Notes: generated from the letters alone by a model not told the origin. DNA of 53,517 bases from JAHDBG01 sp963922685 (GCA_963922685.1 CAWUJM010000006.1:1-53517), one strand, 5' to 3'; positions 8,441 through 19,381 are shown, counted from the stretch's first letter. Numbers and translations are program-made.

Positions 8441-9287
8441 GATGGCACAGGATACTGAGTGTGCTGGCCAGCTGATCGCGCAGTTGACGACGATCTGTGA
8501 TCTGGTCTATCGCGCCTTTTTCCAGCAGAAATTCGCTACGCTGGAATCCGTCGGGTAAGGTTTCGCGTACGGTCTGTTCGATCACACGTGGTCCGGCAAA
8601 GCCGATCAGTGCATTCGGTTCTGCAATATTCAGATCGCCGAGCATCGCCAGACTGGCGGACACGCCACCCATGGTGGGATCAGTCAGTACCGAAATAAAC
8701 GGCAGGCCCTGTTGTGCCAGCTGGTGCAGTGCGGCAGAGGTCTTCGCCATCTGCATCAGTGAAAACAAGGACTCCTGCATCCGTGCACCACCACTGGCGG
8801 CAAAGCAGACGAATGGGCAACGTTGTTCAATTGCGGCCTGTACGCCCAGCACAAAGCACTCGCCAACGACTGAGCCCATGGAGCCCCCCATGAATTTAAA
8901 CTCAAACGCTGCCGCGACAATCGCCTGTGACTTCAGTCTGCCTCGCAACACGACCAGGGCATCATGTTCGCCCGTTGATTTTTGTGCTGCAGCCAGGCGA
9001 TCTTTATATTTTTTGCTATCTTTGAATCTGAGAGGATCCCCGGACCGGATATCGGCACCCAGTTCTTCGCGTGGTTCAGGATCTAAAAATAAGTCCAGGC
9101 GGCGACGCGCACCAATCCGGTTATGATGGTCGCACTTCGGACACACATCCTGGTTGCGTTCTAATTCAGCCTGGTACAGCACGGCCGCGCAGCCCGGACA
9201 TTTGGTCCACAAGCCTTGTGGAATCGTTTTTCTGGAGCCACCTTCTGTGCGAATGCGACCGGGTAGCAGATTTTCAAGCCAACTCAT
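8424..9287 (-). CDS. accD: Acetyl-CoA carboxylase carboxyltransferase subunit beta
   Basis: AccD pairs with AccA to transfer carboxyl from biotin-BCCP to acetyl-CoA, forming malonyl-CoA for fatty acid synthesis. The 287-residue protein has the N-terminal four-cysteine zinc ribbon (CPGC near residue 31, CPKC near residue 50). The crotonase-like carboxyltransferase body includes FMGGSMGSVVGE, FAASGGARMQES and DPTMGGVSAS. N-terminal MSWLENLLPGRI is the usual start. It lies 19 bp after trpA and overlaps folC. Confidence 0.97.
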   Translation of the reverse strand: MSWLENLLPGRIRTEGGSRKTIPQGLWTKCPGCAAVLYQAELERNQDVCPKCDHHNRIGARRRLDLFLDPEPREELGADIRSGDPLRFKDSKKYKDRLAAAQKSTGEHDALVVLRGRLKSQAIVAAAFEFKFMGGSMGSVVGECFVLGVQAAIEQRCPFVCFAASGGARMQESLFSLMQMAKTSAALHQLAQQGLPFISVLTDPTMGGVSASLAMLGDLNIAEPNALIGFAGPRVIEQTVRETLPDGFQRSEFLLEKGAIDQITDRRQLRDQLASTLSILCHRAPPN

Positions 9288-9306
9288 AAATCAGCAATCG
9301 TCATGG

Positions 9307-10145
9307 TTAAATAACCTGAAAGGCATTCTGAGGATTTTCTGGCGGGCGGTTGATGGCAGCCCGTAATTCAGCCAGCATGGCACCAGCCACAGCCGGTATC
9401 TGGTCTGGCTGATCAGCATAGTCTGCGATACGGGCCACCAGAGCACTGCCAACCACCACCGCATCCGCGATAGCGGCCATCGCCTGAGCGGTCGCAGCAT
9501 CTCTGATGCCGAAGCCAACGCCCACCGGCAGCGTTGTGCGTGCCCGAATCTGTGCCAGCTTTGCGGCCACACTCGCGGTATCCAGGTGGCCTGCACCCGT
9601 GACCCCTTTCAGCGAGACATAATACACAAATCCGCGCGCAACCCGGGTGATCTGCGCAATACGTTGCGGGGTGGTGGTCGGGGCGACCAGAAAGATCGGA
9701 TCTATGCCCTGTTGCAGCAGGCAGTCCGTCAGGTCGCGGCAGGCCTCTGGTGGGCTGTCCACCATCAGCACACCGTCCACCCCGGCGCGTTGTGCAGCGG
9801 CGGCAAATTCAGGGTAGCCCATCGCTTCCAGCGGATTGAGATATCCCATCAGCACAATCGGTGTGGTGGTGTTGGTACGACGAAACGCCGCCACCATCGC
9901 CAGCACCTGAGTCAGTGAGACCCCTTGTGCCAGTGCACGTTCGCTGGCCAGCTGAATCACCGGGCCGTCGGCCATTGGGTCAGAAAAGGGTACGCCCAGT
10001 TCGATGATGTCTGCACCCTGTTCGACCAGGGTATGCAATAACGGTACGGTTACTGTCGGTTGCGGATCGCCCGCTGTGACAAACGGAATCAGTGCTGTTT
10101 TGTGCCTGGCGCGCAGTGCAGTGAAGCACTCTGTAATTCGACCCA

Positions 10146-10146
<1 letters not shown>
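9307..10146 (-). CDS. trpA: Tryptophan synthase alpha subunit
   Basis: TrpA cleaves indole-3-glycerol phosphate to indole and glyceraldehyde-3-phosphate within the alpha2-beta2 complex, and indole passes to TrpB. The 279-residue TIM barrel has the catalytic glutamate in DIIELGVPFSDPMADGP and the catalytic aspartate in GVDGVLMVDSPPEA, plus the phosphate-binding region VGVGFGIRDA and ADAVVVGSALV. Its ATG overlaps the trpB stop by one base (TAATG), which suggests coupled translation of the two subunits. Confidence 0.97.
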
Positions 10147-11338
<1,192 letters not shown>

Positions 11339-11342
<4 letters not shown>

Positions 11343-11968
11343 AACATATCTCCGCAACGTACCTGGGCGGTAAACCGGGCTATCTTCGCAGCATCCTTGA
11401 TCCCTGGTGCAGATTCAACCCCGCCGCTGACATCCACCGCATACGGGCGCACCTGGCGCACTGCCTGTGCCACATTATCGGCATGCAGACCACCGGCCAG
11501 GATAATCGGCTGCGCCAGACGGGCTGGTATCAGCGACCAGTCAAATGTCATACCGGTGCCGCCGGGTACACCCGGGCGATAGGTATCCAGTAATAGGGCA
11601 CCTGCAGCAGCGAAGGTTGTGCTGACTGCTGACCAGTTGGTATCGGCGTGCACCCGGATCGCCCGGAACCAGGGGTGCTGCACCGCTGCGCAGGTCGCCG
11701 CTGACTGATTGCCGTGAAACTGCACACAATCCAGCCGGGCCTGGGCGATGATCTGGCGGATCTGTGTCACTGGTGTATCCACAAACAGCCCGACAGTCGT
11801 CACCAGAGGCGGCAGGCGAGCGATAATGGCAGCGGCCTGGGCTGGTGTGACATAACGCGGGCTCGGCGGATAAAATACAAAGCCGAGTGCATCCACACCC
11901 TGAGTCACTGCTGTCAGCGCGTCCCGGGTGCGGGTTATGCCACAGATTTTGATTCGGGTACGCTGCAC
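11339..11968 (-). CDS. trpF: Phosphoribosylanthranilate isomerase
   Basis: This stand-alone TrpF converts phosphoribosylanthranilate to CdRP in tryptophan synthesis. It is 209 residues, with the catalytic cysteine in RIKICGITRTRDAL and the general acid aspartate region YAVDVSGGVESAPGIKD. The start is GTG at 11968, preceded only by a weak GGGATG. No trpC fusion is present, unlike E. coli. It is the first gene of the trpFBA-accD-folC run, and its upstream side is the repeat-filled gap near 12.1 kb, where a promoter should lie but none is convincing by eye. Confidence 0.95.
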
Positions 11969-12126
11969 AGTGTCATCCCGGAAAAATGGCCAGTTTCATA
12001 CAGTCCACACGCAGAAAGTATGTTAGACGATAATCCACAGGATGTCATGGCGTCGGAAGTTGCGGGGTGCACTTTGGACTGATGTGGGCTGAAACTACAA
12101 AACTTAATGGTGTTAGCCTCAGTATT

Positions 12127-12235
12127 GGCATGACCCGAACCTGTTCTCCGAGGTACGCCATAAACCCATCCGTGGGGGCTCGGCTGCGGCCATCCGGGCC
12201 GCAGACGCCCTCGGAGAACAGGTTCGGGTCATGCC
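12127..12235. repeat. Dispersed palindromic repeat, copy E, with a different outer stem
   Basis: The 441-bp gap between trpF and adk contains this element. Its core (TACGCCATAAACCCATCC, GTGGGGGCTCGGCTGCGGCC) matches the other copies, but the arms differ in sequence. The 26-bp arms at 12127-12152 and 12210-12235 read GGCATGACCCGAACCTGTTC inward and are perfectly complementary to each other. Left flanking sequence TTTGGACTGATGTGGGC also resembles the element border seen elsewhere. It lies between divergent genes, so it could influence either transcript. Confidence 0.85.
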
Positions 12236-12322
12236 CCTTCAGGTACGGTGTGACAATTACCTGTGTCACTATTTTTAAGTGGGTGCTACCAGTATTCAGC
12301 ACCTGTTCGTGATCTGGCACCT

Positions 12323-12360
12323 TGTCATTCTGCGCGCAGCGAAGCGTAGTCGCAGAATCC
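12323..12360. repeat. Short palindromic repeat, second family (copy 1)
   Basis: The sequence TGTCATTCTGCGCGCAGCGA continues to GTAGTCGCAGAATCC, an imperfect inverted repeat pairing ATTCTGCG with CGCAGAAT. Related copies lie near 13.96, 26.64, 39.25 and 39.34 kb. It sits about 50 bp upstream of adk. It resembles REP or insertion-sequence-end derived elements and has no coding content. Confidence 0.75.
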
Positions 12361-12409
12361 GCCTGATCTGCGCCGACTGCTAGTCTTCACCAACTGATAA
12401 GGAATCATA

Positions 12410-13060
12410 ATGCGATTGATGTTACTGGGTGGCCCGGGTGCCGGTAAAGGTACACAGGCGAACTTTCTGACCGCACACTATGGTATACCGCAGATCTCAA
12501 CCGGCGATATGCTGCGCGCTCAGGTGCAGGCTGGTACCGCACTCGGACTGGCAGCGAAAAAAGTGATGGACAGCGGTGGACTGGTCTCAGATGAGATCAT
12601 CATCGCGATGGTCAGAGAACGCATTGCTCAGCCGGACTGCCAGTCAGGCTATCTGTTTGACGGCTTTCCGCGCACTATCCCGCAGGCTGAGGCTTTGAAC
12701 AAGGCTGCGATCCCGCTGGATGCAGTGATCGAAATCGCGGTAGACGATGCCGAAATTATCCGTCGTCTGTCCGGGCGGCGGGTCCATCTGTCTTCTGGTC
12801 GCACCTACCATATCCGGTTTAATCCGCCCCGTGTCGCGGGTAAAGATGATGTCACGAGCGAAGATCTGGTGCATCGGGATGACGATCAGGAAGCCACTGT
12901 GGCACAACGCCTGGCTGTATACCATGAACAGACTGCACCATTGATTGCTTATTATCAGCAGGCAGCGACTGCGGGCCGGAACCGCTATATCCGTATTGCC
13001 GGCGTAGGGGCGGTGGCACAGATACAACAGCAGATTCTGGCTGAGCTGCGCACTGACTGA
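12410..13060 (+). CDS. adk: Adenylate kinase
   Basis: Adk interconverts ATP + AMP and two ADP in the cytoplasm. The 216-residue protein has the P-loop GGPGAGKGTQANFL at residues 7-20, the AMP-binding STGDMLR, DGFPRTIPQAEAL, and a full-length LID (long form) starting GRRVHLSSGRTYHI. The LID lacks the four zinc cysteines, as in most Gram-negatives. AAGGA precedes the ATG with normal spacing. prmC starts immediately after its stop, so the two genes are co-transcribed. Confidence 0.97.
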   Translation: MRLMLLGGPGAGKGTQANFLTAHYGIPQISTGDMLRAQVQAGTALGLAAKKVMDSGGLVSDEIIIAMVRERIAQPDCQSGYLFDGFPRTIPQAEALNKAAIPLDAVIEIAVDDAEIIRRLSGRRVHLSSGRTYHIRFNPPRVAGKDDVTSEDLVHRDDDQEATVAQRLAVYHEQTAPLIAYYQQAATAGRNRYIRIAGVGAVAQIQQQILAELRTD

Positions 13061-13897
13061 ATGGGTGCTGCGCAAACTGTGGCTCAGGCACTGGCGGCGG
13101 CACGCCACCGCCTGGCGCAGGCACAACAGACACCGGCAGAGGCGGATGGCCTGCTGGCACATCAGCTGCAGCAGGATCGTACCTACCTGATCGCACATCC
13201 CGAAGCTGAGCTGAGTCCGGCTCAGTCTGCAGACTATGCGCACCTGATCACGCAACGTTGTGCTGGTATACCCGTCGCCTATCTGACCGGTCGGCGTGCC
13301 TTCCGGAATCTGGTGCTGCAGGTGAATGCGCATACCTTAATTCCACGTCCGGAGACTGAACATCTGGTTGAGCAGGCACTGCAGCTGGGGCCGACAGATG
13401 CTGCTGTGCTGGAGCCGGGCACAGGCAGCGGTGCGATAGCACTGGCACTGGCGCAGGAACGTCCGGCCTGGCAGATCACTGCGACTGACATCAGCCTAGA
13501 CGCACTGGCACTGGCGCAGCAGAATGCTGTGCGCCATCGTCTGACGACAGTGCGTTTCGTGCACAGCGACTGGTTTGCGGCACTGAACGCGCGTTACGAT
13601 CTGATCGTCAGCAATCCGCCGTATGTGGCGGTGGACGATCCGCATCTGGCACGTGGCGATCTGCGGTATGAACCGCAGATCGCTCTGGTGGCCGGGCCGG
13701 ATGGCCTGGCGGCAATCCGGCACCTGGTGTACCAGGCTCCGGCCTATCTGCGGCCCGGCGGCTGGTTGTTGCTGGAGCATGGTGCAACACAAGGCGCGGC
13801 TTGCCGCGCCTTGTTGCAGCAGCGCGGCTTCAGCGACATCCACACCTGGCCGGATCTGGCCGGGCTGGACCGGCTCAGCGGGGCACGTCTGGCATGA
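13061..13897 (+). CDS. prmC: Peptide chain release factor N5-glutamine methyltransferase
   Basis: PrmC (HemK) methylates the GGQ glutamine of release factors RF1 and RF2, improving termination. The 278-residue protein has an N-terminal helical domain, YLTGRRAFRNL, SAM motif VLEPGTGSGAIALALA near residue 110, and catalytic LIVSNPPYV near residue 185. The ATG abuts the adk stop (TGA-ATG), so translation is probably coupled. Placement with adk rather than prfA is unusual. Confidence 0.95.
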   Translation: MGAAQTVAQALAAARHRLAQAQQTPAEADGLLAHQLQQDRTYLIAHPEAELSPAQSADYAHLITQRCAGIPVAYLTGRRAFRNLVLQVNAHTLIPRPETEHLVEQALQLGPTDAAVLEPGTGSGAIALALAQERPAWQITATDISLDALALAQQNAVRHRLTTVRFVHSDWFAALNARYDLIVSNPPYVAVDDPHLARGDLRYEPQIALVAGPDGLAAIRHLVYQAPAYLRPGGWLLLEHGATQGAACRALLQQRGFSDIHTWPDLAGLDRLSGARLA

Positions 13898-13924
13898 TTT
13901 CAGAGGTTATCCTGCCGCTGGTAA

Positions 13925-14002
13925 GATGCAAACTGATGTGGTGATCTCAGTGCCAGACCAGATGGATTCTGCGACTGCAGCTTCGCTGCGCGCAGAATGA
14001 CA
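13925..14002. repeat. Junction of truncated long-repeat flank and short palindromic repeat
   Basis: After prmC, 13925-13956 matches the outer flank of the long palindromic family (GCAAACTGATGTGGTGATCT then CAGTGCCAG) but lacks its stem and core. A reversed copy of the short family follows at 13964-14002 (GGATTCTGCGACTGCAGC through CGCGCAGAATGACA). This is a hybrid or decayed repeat between convergent genes. The short repeat can form a hairpin and might act as a terminator, although no U-tract follows. Confidence 0.65.
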
Positions 14003-14054
14003 ATGACAGCGTGTTCGTCAGGTCGTAAACAGGTGCCGGATACTGGCGGCTGGT

Positions 14055-15650
14055 CTACAGGCCCCAGATGGTGATGGTGCAGCTATCCTGATCTGCGGTG
14101 TCCTGCCAGATTCTGTCTTCCCACGAAACCTGTGTGCGGCGATCAAAGATCAGCAGGTGTGCCTCATTCGCACCACACCGCGCGGCATAGTCGGCGGTTT
14201 GTGGCAGACCGTCTGCCAGAGTCGCCTCCAGCGAGCCATATCGGATCTTCAGTTCCAGCACAATTCTCTGAGTCTCGCCATGCAGACCGGTCTGTTCGTC
14301 CAGTGGCCATTCGATATACAGATCGGTACGTTTCCGTCCGAGGCCATATTCCCGGTTGATGCGTCCGCCGCCATTCACGATTCGTTGCAGAAATGCCTGC
14401 AGTAACAATTGTGGCCCGGCTTCTTTGTATTGAAATTGTTCTATCCAGGCATCGCTGTGTTCGCGGAAGAATTGCTGGAACGCCTGCAGCAGCCGGGGCA
14501 TATCCAGTCGTCGTTCCGGGGTCAGGTACCAGTGCTGGTCATGGTTAATCGTGATCTGGCTGGTCCAGATCAGTTCTCGTGGTATCGTTTCCTGATAGAT
14601 CCGGTTTGCTATCTGGATGTCAGGCTGCATCGTGATCAGACCAAGATCAGCAACATACCGGGCATCATCTGTGGGAATGTCTGAAGGCTTACCGGTACCG
14701 GCCAGCAGGGCGGCAATCACCTGATGCACACGCGGTTCTTTCAGCTTATCGGTGAGTTGATCCAGATGGGTCGCACCTGACAGAATCAGTTGTTCCCGCG
14801 CGACCCGATAGTCTGCCAGCGTGATGGGGACAGTACGATCCCACAAATGACGCATTTGTGGTGAGCGAGTCAACTGATAGCCGAGTGCATTCACCAGCCA
14901 GGGTTGGCCCCGGGCGTCGGCCCACAGCTCGGGATAGATATCTGACGCAAAGATCTGCCCGGTCGCTGTGGTATGTTGTTGCCACAGGGCCTGTACTTCA
15001 GGTTCATCCAGATTGCCGAGACGCAAGGCAGTTGCCTTGATATTAAACGCAGAACCGCCGGTAATGATGTCTTTGTGCTTTGTGTGGATACGGTAATCCC
15101 GCACATCCCGCACGCCACACAACACAATGGAACTCGGAAATGCACTCGGGCGCTGGGCATAACCTGCCCGGATCTGACGTAATACTGAAACCAGAGTATC
15201 GCCCACCAATGCATCAATTTCGTCCAGAAACAGAACGGTTGGCTTATCACTTGCTTCCGCCCACCAGGTCAGCAGGTCAGTGAGTGCATCACCCGGATCC
15301 GCAAAGGGGCGGTTGTTGAGATAAGCAGTCAGGCGTGTCTCTTTGAGATACGTTTTAGCATTGCGCACAATTACCGAGCAGATGGTGCGTATAGCCTCCG
15401 GGATGTTGTCGCGTAGGGCCTGAGCCGCCTCAATGTTGGCATATAAAGCGCAGTAATCACCCTGTTTGTTCAGATGATCCATCAGGGCCAGCAGGCAGGT
15501 GGTCTTACCGGTCTGGCGCGGGGCATGCAGTACGAAGTAATTTTCTTCTTCCAGCAGCATGCTGATATGCGTCATATCCATCCGTTGCAGCGGATCAATC
15601 AGATAATGTTTGTCGGCTCTGGAGGGTCCGGCCTGGTTAAAAAACGGCAT
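14055..15650 (-). CDS. AAA+ ATPase with C-terminal PD-(D/E)XK-like domain
   Basis: The 531-residue protein has an N-terminal ATPase of the AAA-like/DUF1703-associated type. Walker A is APRQTGKTT (43-51) and Walker B is PTVLFLDEIDAL (137-148). The C-terminal region has RTDLYIEWP followed by RIVLELKIRYGS, a D...ExK arrangement of the PD-(D/E)XK nuclease fold. Such proteins occur in multiple copies in repeat-rich bacteria and are probably mobile or conflict-related genes; the substrate is unknown. It is flanked by conserved genes (prmC convergent, ubiG 29 bp upstream on the same strand), which looks like a lineage-specific insertion. No signal peptide is seen. Confidence 0.75.
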   Translation of the reverse strand: MPFFNQAGPSRADKHYLIDPLQRMDMTHISMLLEEENYFVLHAPRQTGKTTCLLALMDHLNKQGDYCALYANIEAAQALRDNIPEAIRTICSVIVRNAKTYLKETRLTAYLNNRPFADPGDALTDLLTWWAEASDKPTVLFLDEIDALVGDTLVSVLRQIRAGYAQRPSAFPSSIVLCGVRDVRDYRIHTKHKDIITGGSAFNIKATALRLGNLDEPEVQALWQQHTTATGQIFASDIYPELWADARGQPWLVNALGYQLTRSPQMRHLWDRTVPITLADYRVAREQLILSGATHLDQLTDKLKEPRVHQVIAALLAGTGKPSDIPTDDARYVADLGLITMQPDIQIANRIYQETIPRELIWTSQITINHDQHWYLTPERRLDMPRLLQAFQQFFREHSDAWIEQFQYKEAGPQLLLQAFLQRIVNGGGRINREYGLGRKRTDLYIEWPLDEQTGLHGETQRIVLELKIRYGSLEATLADGLPQTADYAARCGANEAHLLIFDRRTQVSWEDRIWQDTADQDSCTITIWGL

Positions 15651-15679
15651 TCTGGTTCCCCATCATATCTGTTCCGGTT

Positions 15680-16393
15680 TCAGTGGTTTTCACGTTGCAT
15701 CACCAGCAGATAATTCACATCCATATCCTGCGCGTCCAGACGATAACGCCGTGAGAACGGGTTGTAGCATAATCCGGACTGCTGCACCTGCTGCAGTCCG
15801 GCAGCCCGGCCCCAGCGGGCCAGCTCAGACGGGCGGATAAACTGCTGGTAATCATGAGTGCCTTGCGGTAACAGACCGAGCACATATTCCGCACCGATAA
15901 TCGCAAACAGATACGATTTCAGGTTGCGGTTCAGTGTGGAAAAGAACACCAGGCCACCCGGGCGCACCAGGTCGTGGCAGGCCTGCACCACGGCACACGG
16001 ATCCGGCACATGTTCTAACATCTCCAGGCAGGTCACAACATCAAACGACGCTGGCTGTTCCGCAGCCAGCTGTTCCGCTGTCGTCTGCTGATAATCCACC
16101 GTCAGCCCGCTCTCTGCCAGATGCAGCCGCGCGACGCCAAGCGAGGCCGCAGCCATGTCAATGCCAGTGACCTGTGCACCCGCTGCAGCCATGGCTTCGC
16201 ACAGCAGCCCGCCGCCACACCCCACATCCAGTACCTGCTTATCTGCTAATGATACCTGACCCTGAATAAAGCCCAGACGCAATGGATTGATCTGATGTAG
16301 TGGCCGGAATTCACTGGTCGGATCCCACCAGCGACTGGCCAGTTGCGCAAATTTTTCGATTTCCTGCGCATCCACATTAGGCGATACGGACAT
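15680..16393 (-). CDS. ubiG: Ubiquinone biosynthesis O-methyltransferase
   Basis: UbiG performs both O-methylation steps in ubiquinone synthesis using SAM. The 237-residue protein shows FAQLASRWWDPTSEFRPLH near the N-terminus, motif I LDVGCGGGLLCEAMA, and FDVVTCLEMLEHVPDP followed by GGLVFFSTLNRN. Its start overlaps the glyS stop by one base, so it probably shares the glyQ-glyS transcript. Together with coq7 it marks the host as a ubiquinone maker. Confidence 0.96.
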   Translation of the reverse strand: MSVSPNVDAQEIEKFAQLASRWWDPTSEFRPLHQINPLRLGFIQGQVSLADKQVLDVGCGGGLLCEAMAAAGAQVTGIDMAAASLGVARLHLAESGLTVDYQQTTAEQLAAEQPASFDVVTCLEMLEHVPDPCAVVQACHDLVRPGGLVFFSTLNRNLKSYLFAIIGAEYVLGLLPQGTHDYQQFIRPSELARWGRAAGLQQVQQSGLCYNPFSRRYRLDAQDMDVNYLLVMQRENH

Positions 16394-18477
16394 CAGGCCT
16401 CCCGGACCAGGGTGGACAGCACCGATAAATCGGCGACCTGTAATAACAATTGTGCAGTCTGATGCAATAAGGCCAGCCGGTTGTTGCGCAATGTCGGCTC
16501 GTCAGCCATCACCATCACCCCGGCAAAAAAGGTATCCACCGGTGTGTGCAATTGTGCCAGCACGGACAGCATGGCATGATAATCACCAGCCAGTGGGCGC
16601 AGTGCCTGTGCTGTGTGTTGTAACTGTGCCGATAACTGGTGTTCTGCCGGTGCAGTGAAGTGTTGTGCCTGAATCGGGGGCAATGTGGTGCTGCCGACCT
16701 TTTTCAGCACCTGAGTAATCCGTTTGTGCACGGCTGCCAGCGCAACCGCCTGCGGGGTTTGCGCAAACTGCCGGATGGCCTGTACGCGCTGTTCAAAATC
16801 AGCCAGGGTTGCTGGCCGGACAGCGGCCACGGCCTGTACGATCGGCTTACTGATCCCGATCTCCTGATACAGGCCGAACAGGCGTTGCAGCATAAACGCT
16901 TCAACCCGGTCTGCCACATCAGGTTCTGTCAGGCGGTCTGCCAGCTGTGTTTCCGCACACCGGATCAGTTCAGTGTAAGACACCGACAGCTGTTGTTCAC
17001 GCAGGATGCGCAATACTCCCAGCGCGGCACGACGCAGGGCAAATGGATCCTTGTCACCGGTCGGTGCCTGACCGATGCCGAAGATACCGACCAGCGTATC
17101 CAGGCGGTCTGCCAGCGCAATTGCCATGCCGACCTGGCTTTGTGGCAGCGTATCGCCCGCAAAACGTGGCAGATAAAATTCTGCCAGGGCCTGCGCCAGG
17201 GCGGCTGGTTCACCATCCCGCTGTGCCTGATAACGTCCCATCACACCTTGCAGGTCGGGAAACTCCTGCACCATCTGTAACATCAGATCACAACGGCTCA
17301 GGTGCGCCGCCCGCTCCGTCAGAGTCACATCACTGCCAATTCTGGTGGCAATCTGCTGTGCCAGTTGCGCGACACGTGCGGTCTTATCCGCCAGCGTACC
17401 CAGCTGTTCCTGAAAGATCACCTGTTGCAACGCAGCCTGATGATCTGCCAGCCGTTGTGTCCCGTCCTGCTGCCAGAAAAATTGTGCATCGGCCAGACGC
17501 GGGCGCATCACACGTTCGTACCCGGCCCGAACCTGTGCCGGATCGCGACTGGCAAGATTGGCCACGGCAATAAAATACGGCTGCAGATCGCCCTGTGTAT
17601 CAAATACAGGTACAAACTTCTGATGCTGTTGCATACTGGATACCAGCACTTCGGTCGGTAGTGCCAGATAATCTGCCGGAAAGCGACCAGTCAGCGCGAC
17701 CGGCCATTCATTCAGCGCCGTAATCTCATCCAGCAGATCTTCATCCGACCCGGCCACCAGCCCCAGTTCAGCTGCTGCGGCCACCACCTGCTCCCTGATG
17801 CGTGCCCGCCGCACCGCAAAATCAGCAATTACCCATCCCTGTGTCTCCAGAACAGACGCATAACTCGCCGGATCCGGCAGCCGGATCGGCTGCGGATGAT
17901 GAAACCGGTGACCCTGTGTCTCGCGCCCGGCACGTATGCCGAACAGGGTGCAGTCCACCACATCCTGACCATGCAGCAACACCAGCCAGTGTACCGGACG
18001 GACAAAGCTGTCAGAGCTTTCCCCCCAGCGCATCCGTTTCGGAACCGGCAGACGGCGCAGTACCTGGCTGATCATCTCCGGCAACAGATCAGCCGTGGCC
18101 TGGCCCGGCTGTATCTGCTCATACTGCAACCAGCGACCCTTTGTTGTCTCCAGCACACCCAGCTGATCAACGGCGACGCCACAGGAACGTGCAAATCCGC
18201 GTGCCGCCCGGGTCGGGTTGCCGGCAGCATCATAGGCAGCTGACCAGGCCGGGCCACGTCTGAGCTGACGGCGTTCCGGCTGATGCCGGGCGACATCACG
18301 CACCAGTACCGCCAGACGCCGGGGTGTCGCATATGGCACTAATGCACCATGCGTGATTTCAGCAGCTGTCAGCTCTGCTGCCAGCTGCCCGACCAGTGCC
18401 GCAGACAAGCGGGGCAGTGCCAGAGGAGGTAGCTCTTCGGTACCCAGCTCAAACAACAGATCGGCCTGTTCAGTCAT
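16393..18477 (-). CDS. glyS: Glycine-tRNA ligase beta subunit
   Basis: This is the beta chain of the heterotetrameric alpha2-beta2 bacterial GlyRS, which charges tRNA-Gly. I start at ATG 18477 (MTEQADLLFELGTEELPP), the standard family N-terminus, giving 694 residues. An 18-residue upstream extension has no family support. Family marks include FVRPVHWLVLLHG, the HD-like stretch LAQQIATRIG, ALADRLDTLVGIF and TGDKDPFALRRAALGVLRIL. The gene overlaps the end of glyQ by 8 bp and the start of ubiG by one base. Confidence 0.97.
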   Translation of the reverse strand: MTEQADLLFELGTEELPPLALPRLSAALVGQLAAELTAAEITHGALVPYATPRRLAVLVRDVARHQPERRQLRRGPAWSAAYDAAGNPTRAARGFARSCGVAVDQLGVLETTKGRWLQYEQIQPGQATADLLPEMISQVLRRLPVPKRMRWGESSDSFVRPVHWLVLLHGQDVVDCTLFGIRAGRETQGHRFHHPQPIRLPDPASYASVLETQGWVIADFAVRRARIREQVVAAAAELGLVAGSDEDLLDEITALNEWPVALTGRFPADYLALPTEVLVSSMQQHQKFVPVFDTQGDLQPYFIAVANLASRDPAQVRAGYERVMRPRLADAQFFWQQDGTQRLADHQAALQQVIFQEQLGTLADKTARVAQLAQQIATRIGSDVTLTERAAHLSRCDLMLQMVQEFPDLQGVMGRYQAQRDGEPAALAQALAEFYLPRFAGDTLPQSQVGMAIALADRLDTLVGIFGIGQAPTGDKDPFALRRAALGVLRILREQQLSVSYTELIRCAETQLADRLTEPDVADRVEAFMLQRLFGLYQEIGISKPIVQAVAAVRPATLADFEQRVQAIRQFAQTPQAVALAAVHKRITQVLKKVGSTTLPPIQAQHFTAPAEHQLSAQLQHTAQALRPLAGDYHAMLSVLAQLHTPVDTFFAGVMVMADEPTLRNNRLALLHQTAQLLLQVADLSVLSTLVREA

Positions 18478-19381
18478 GTCTGGCTCCGCTCTGTTGCAGT
18501 AACGGAAACTGCAGACGCTCACGCACTGCATAATAGGCCTGTGCTACAGCACGTGCCAGAGCACGCACCCGCAGGATATAGCGTTGTCGCTCGGTCACAG
18601 ACACCGCATGGCGCGCATCCAGCAGATTAAACACATGCGAGGCCTGCAGAACCTGCTCATATGCCGGGAGTGGCAGATTTGCTGCGACCAGTGCCTGCGC
18701 GGCGGTCTCGCATTGGGCAAATTGTTGTTGCAGCACAGCGACATCTGCCAGTGTAAAGTTGTAGGTGGACTGTTCGATTTCATTCTGCCGGAACACATCA
18801 CCATAGGTGATCACGCCCTGCTCAGACCGGGTCCAGACCAGGTCATATACTGAGTCCACCCCCTGCAGATACATCGCGATACGTTCCAGACCATACGTAA
18901 TCTCGCCGCTGACGGGGCGACATGCCAGACCACCGACCTGCTGAAAATAGGTGAACTGAGTCACCTCCATCCCGTTCAGCCAGACCTCCCAGCCCAGACC
19001 CCAGGCCCCCAGCGTTGGCGATTCCCAGTTATCTTCGACAAACCGGATATCCTGCGTCAGACCATCAATACCGAGCATGGCGAGAGAGTCCAGATAGGCT
19101 TGCTGGATATCCGCTGGCGACGGCTTCAGAATGACCTGAAACTGATAATAATGTTGCAGCCGGTTCGGATTTTTACCGTAGCGCCCATCGGTTGGTCGGC
19201 GTGATGGCTGCACATAAGCACTGCGCCAGGGCTCCGGCCCGATCGCACGTAAAAAGGTTGCACTGTGAAAGGTGCCGGCTCCCATCGGCTGGTCATACGG
19301 TTGTACCACCACACAGCCCTGTGCTGCCCAGTAACCTTGTAAGGCAAAGATAAGTTCCTGAAAAGTATTGATTTCCTTCAT
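18470..19381 (-). CDS. glyQ: Glycine-tRNA ligase alpha subunit
   Basis: This is the catalytic class II alpha chain of bacterial GlyRS, 303 residues, the usual length. The N-terminus is followed by TFQELIFALQGYWAAQGC. Motif-like segments include VQPYDQPMGAGTFHSATF, AYVQPSRRPTDGRYG and HYYQFQVILKPSP, with the later EVWLNGMEVTQFTYFQQ and ISGEITYGLERIAMYLQ-like region. It heads a glyQ-glyS-ubiG transcript and diverges from the broken Rpn gene 53 bp away. Confidence 0.97.
   Translation of the reverse strand: MKEINTFQELIFALQGYWAAQGCVVVQPYDQPMGAGTFHSATFLRAIGPEPWRSAYVQPSRRPTDGRYGKNPNRLQHYYQFQVILKPSPADIQQAYLDSLAMLGIDGLTQDIRFVEDNWESPTLGAWGLGWEVWLNGMEVTQFTYFQQVGGLACRPVSGEITYGLERIAMYLQGVDSVYDLVWTRSEQGVITYGDVFRQNEIEQSTYNFTLADVAVLQQQFAQCETAAQALVAANLPLPAYEQVLQASHVFNLLDARHAVSVTERQRYILRVRALARAVAQAYYAVRERLQFPLLQQSGARHD

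Noticed and set aside
12045..12320. Short open frames on both strands across the trpF-adk gap
   Set aside because: They are produced by the GC-rich palindromic repeat and share its wording with other copies; no ribosome site or family.
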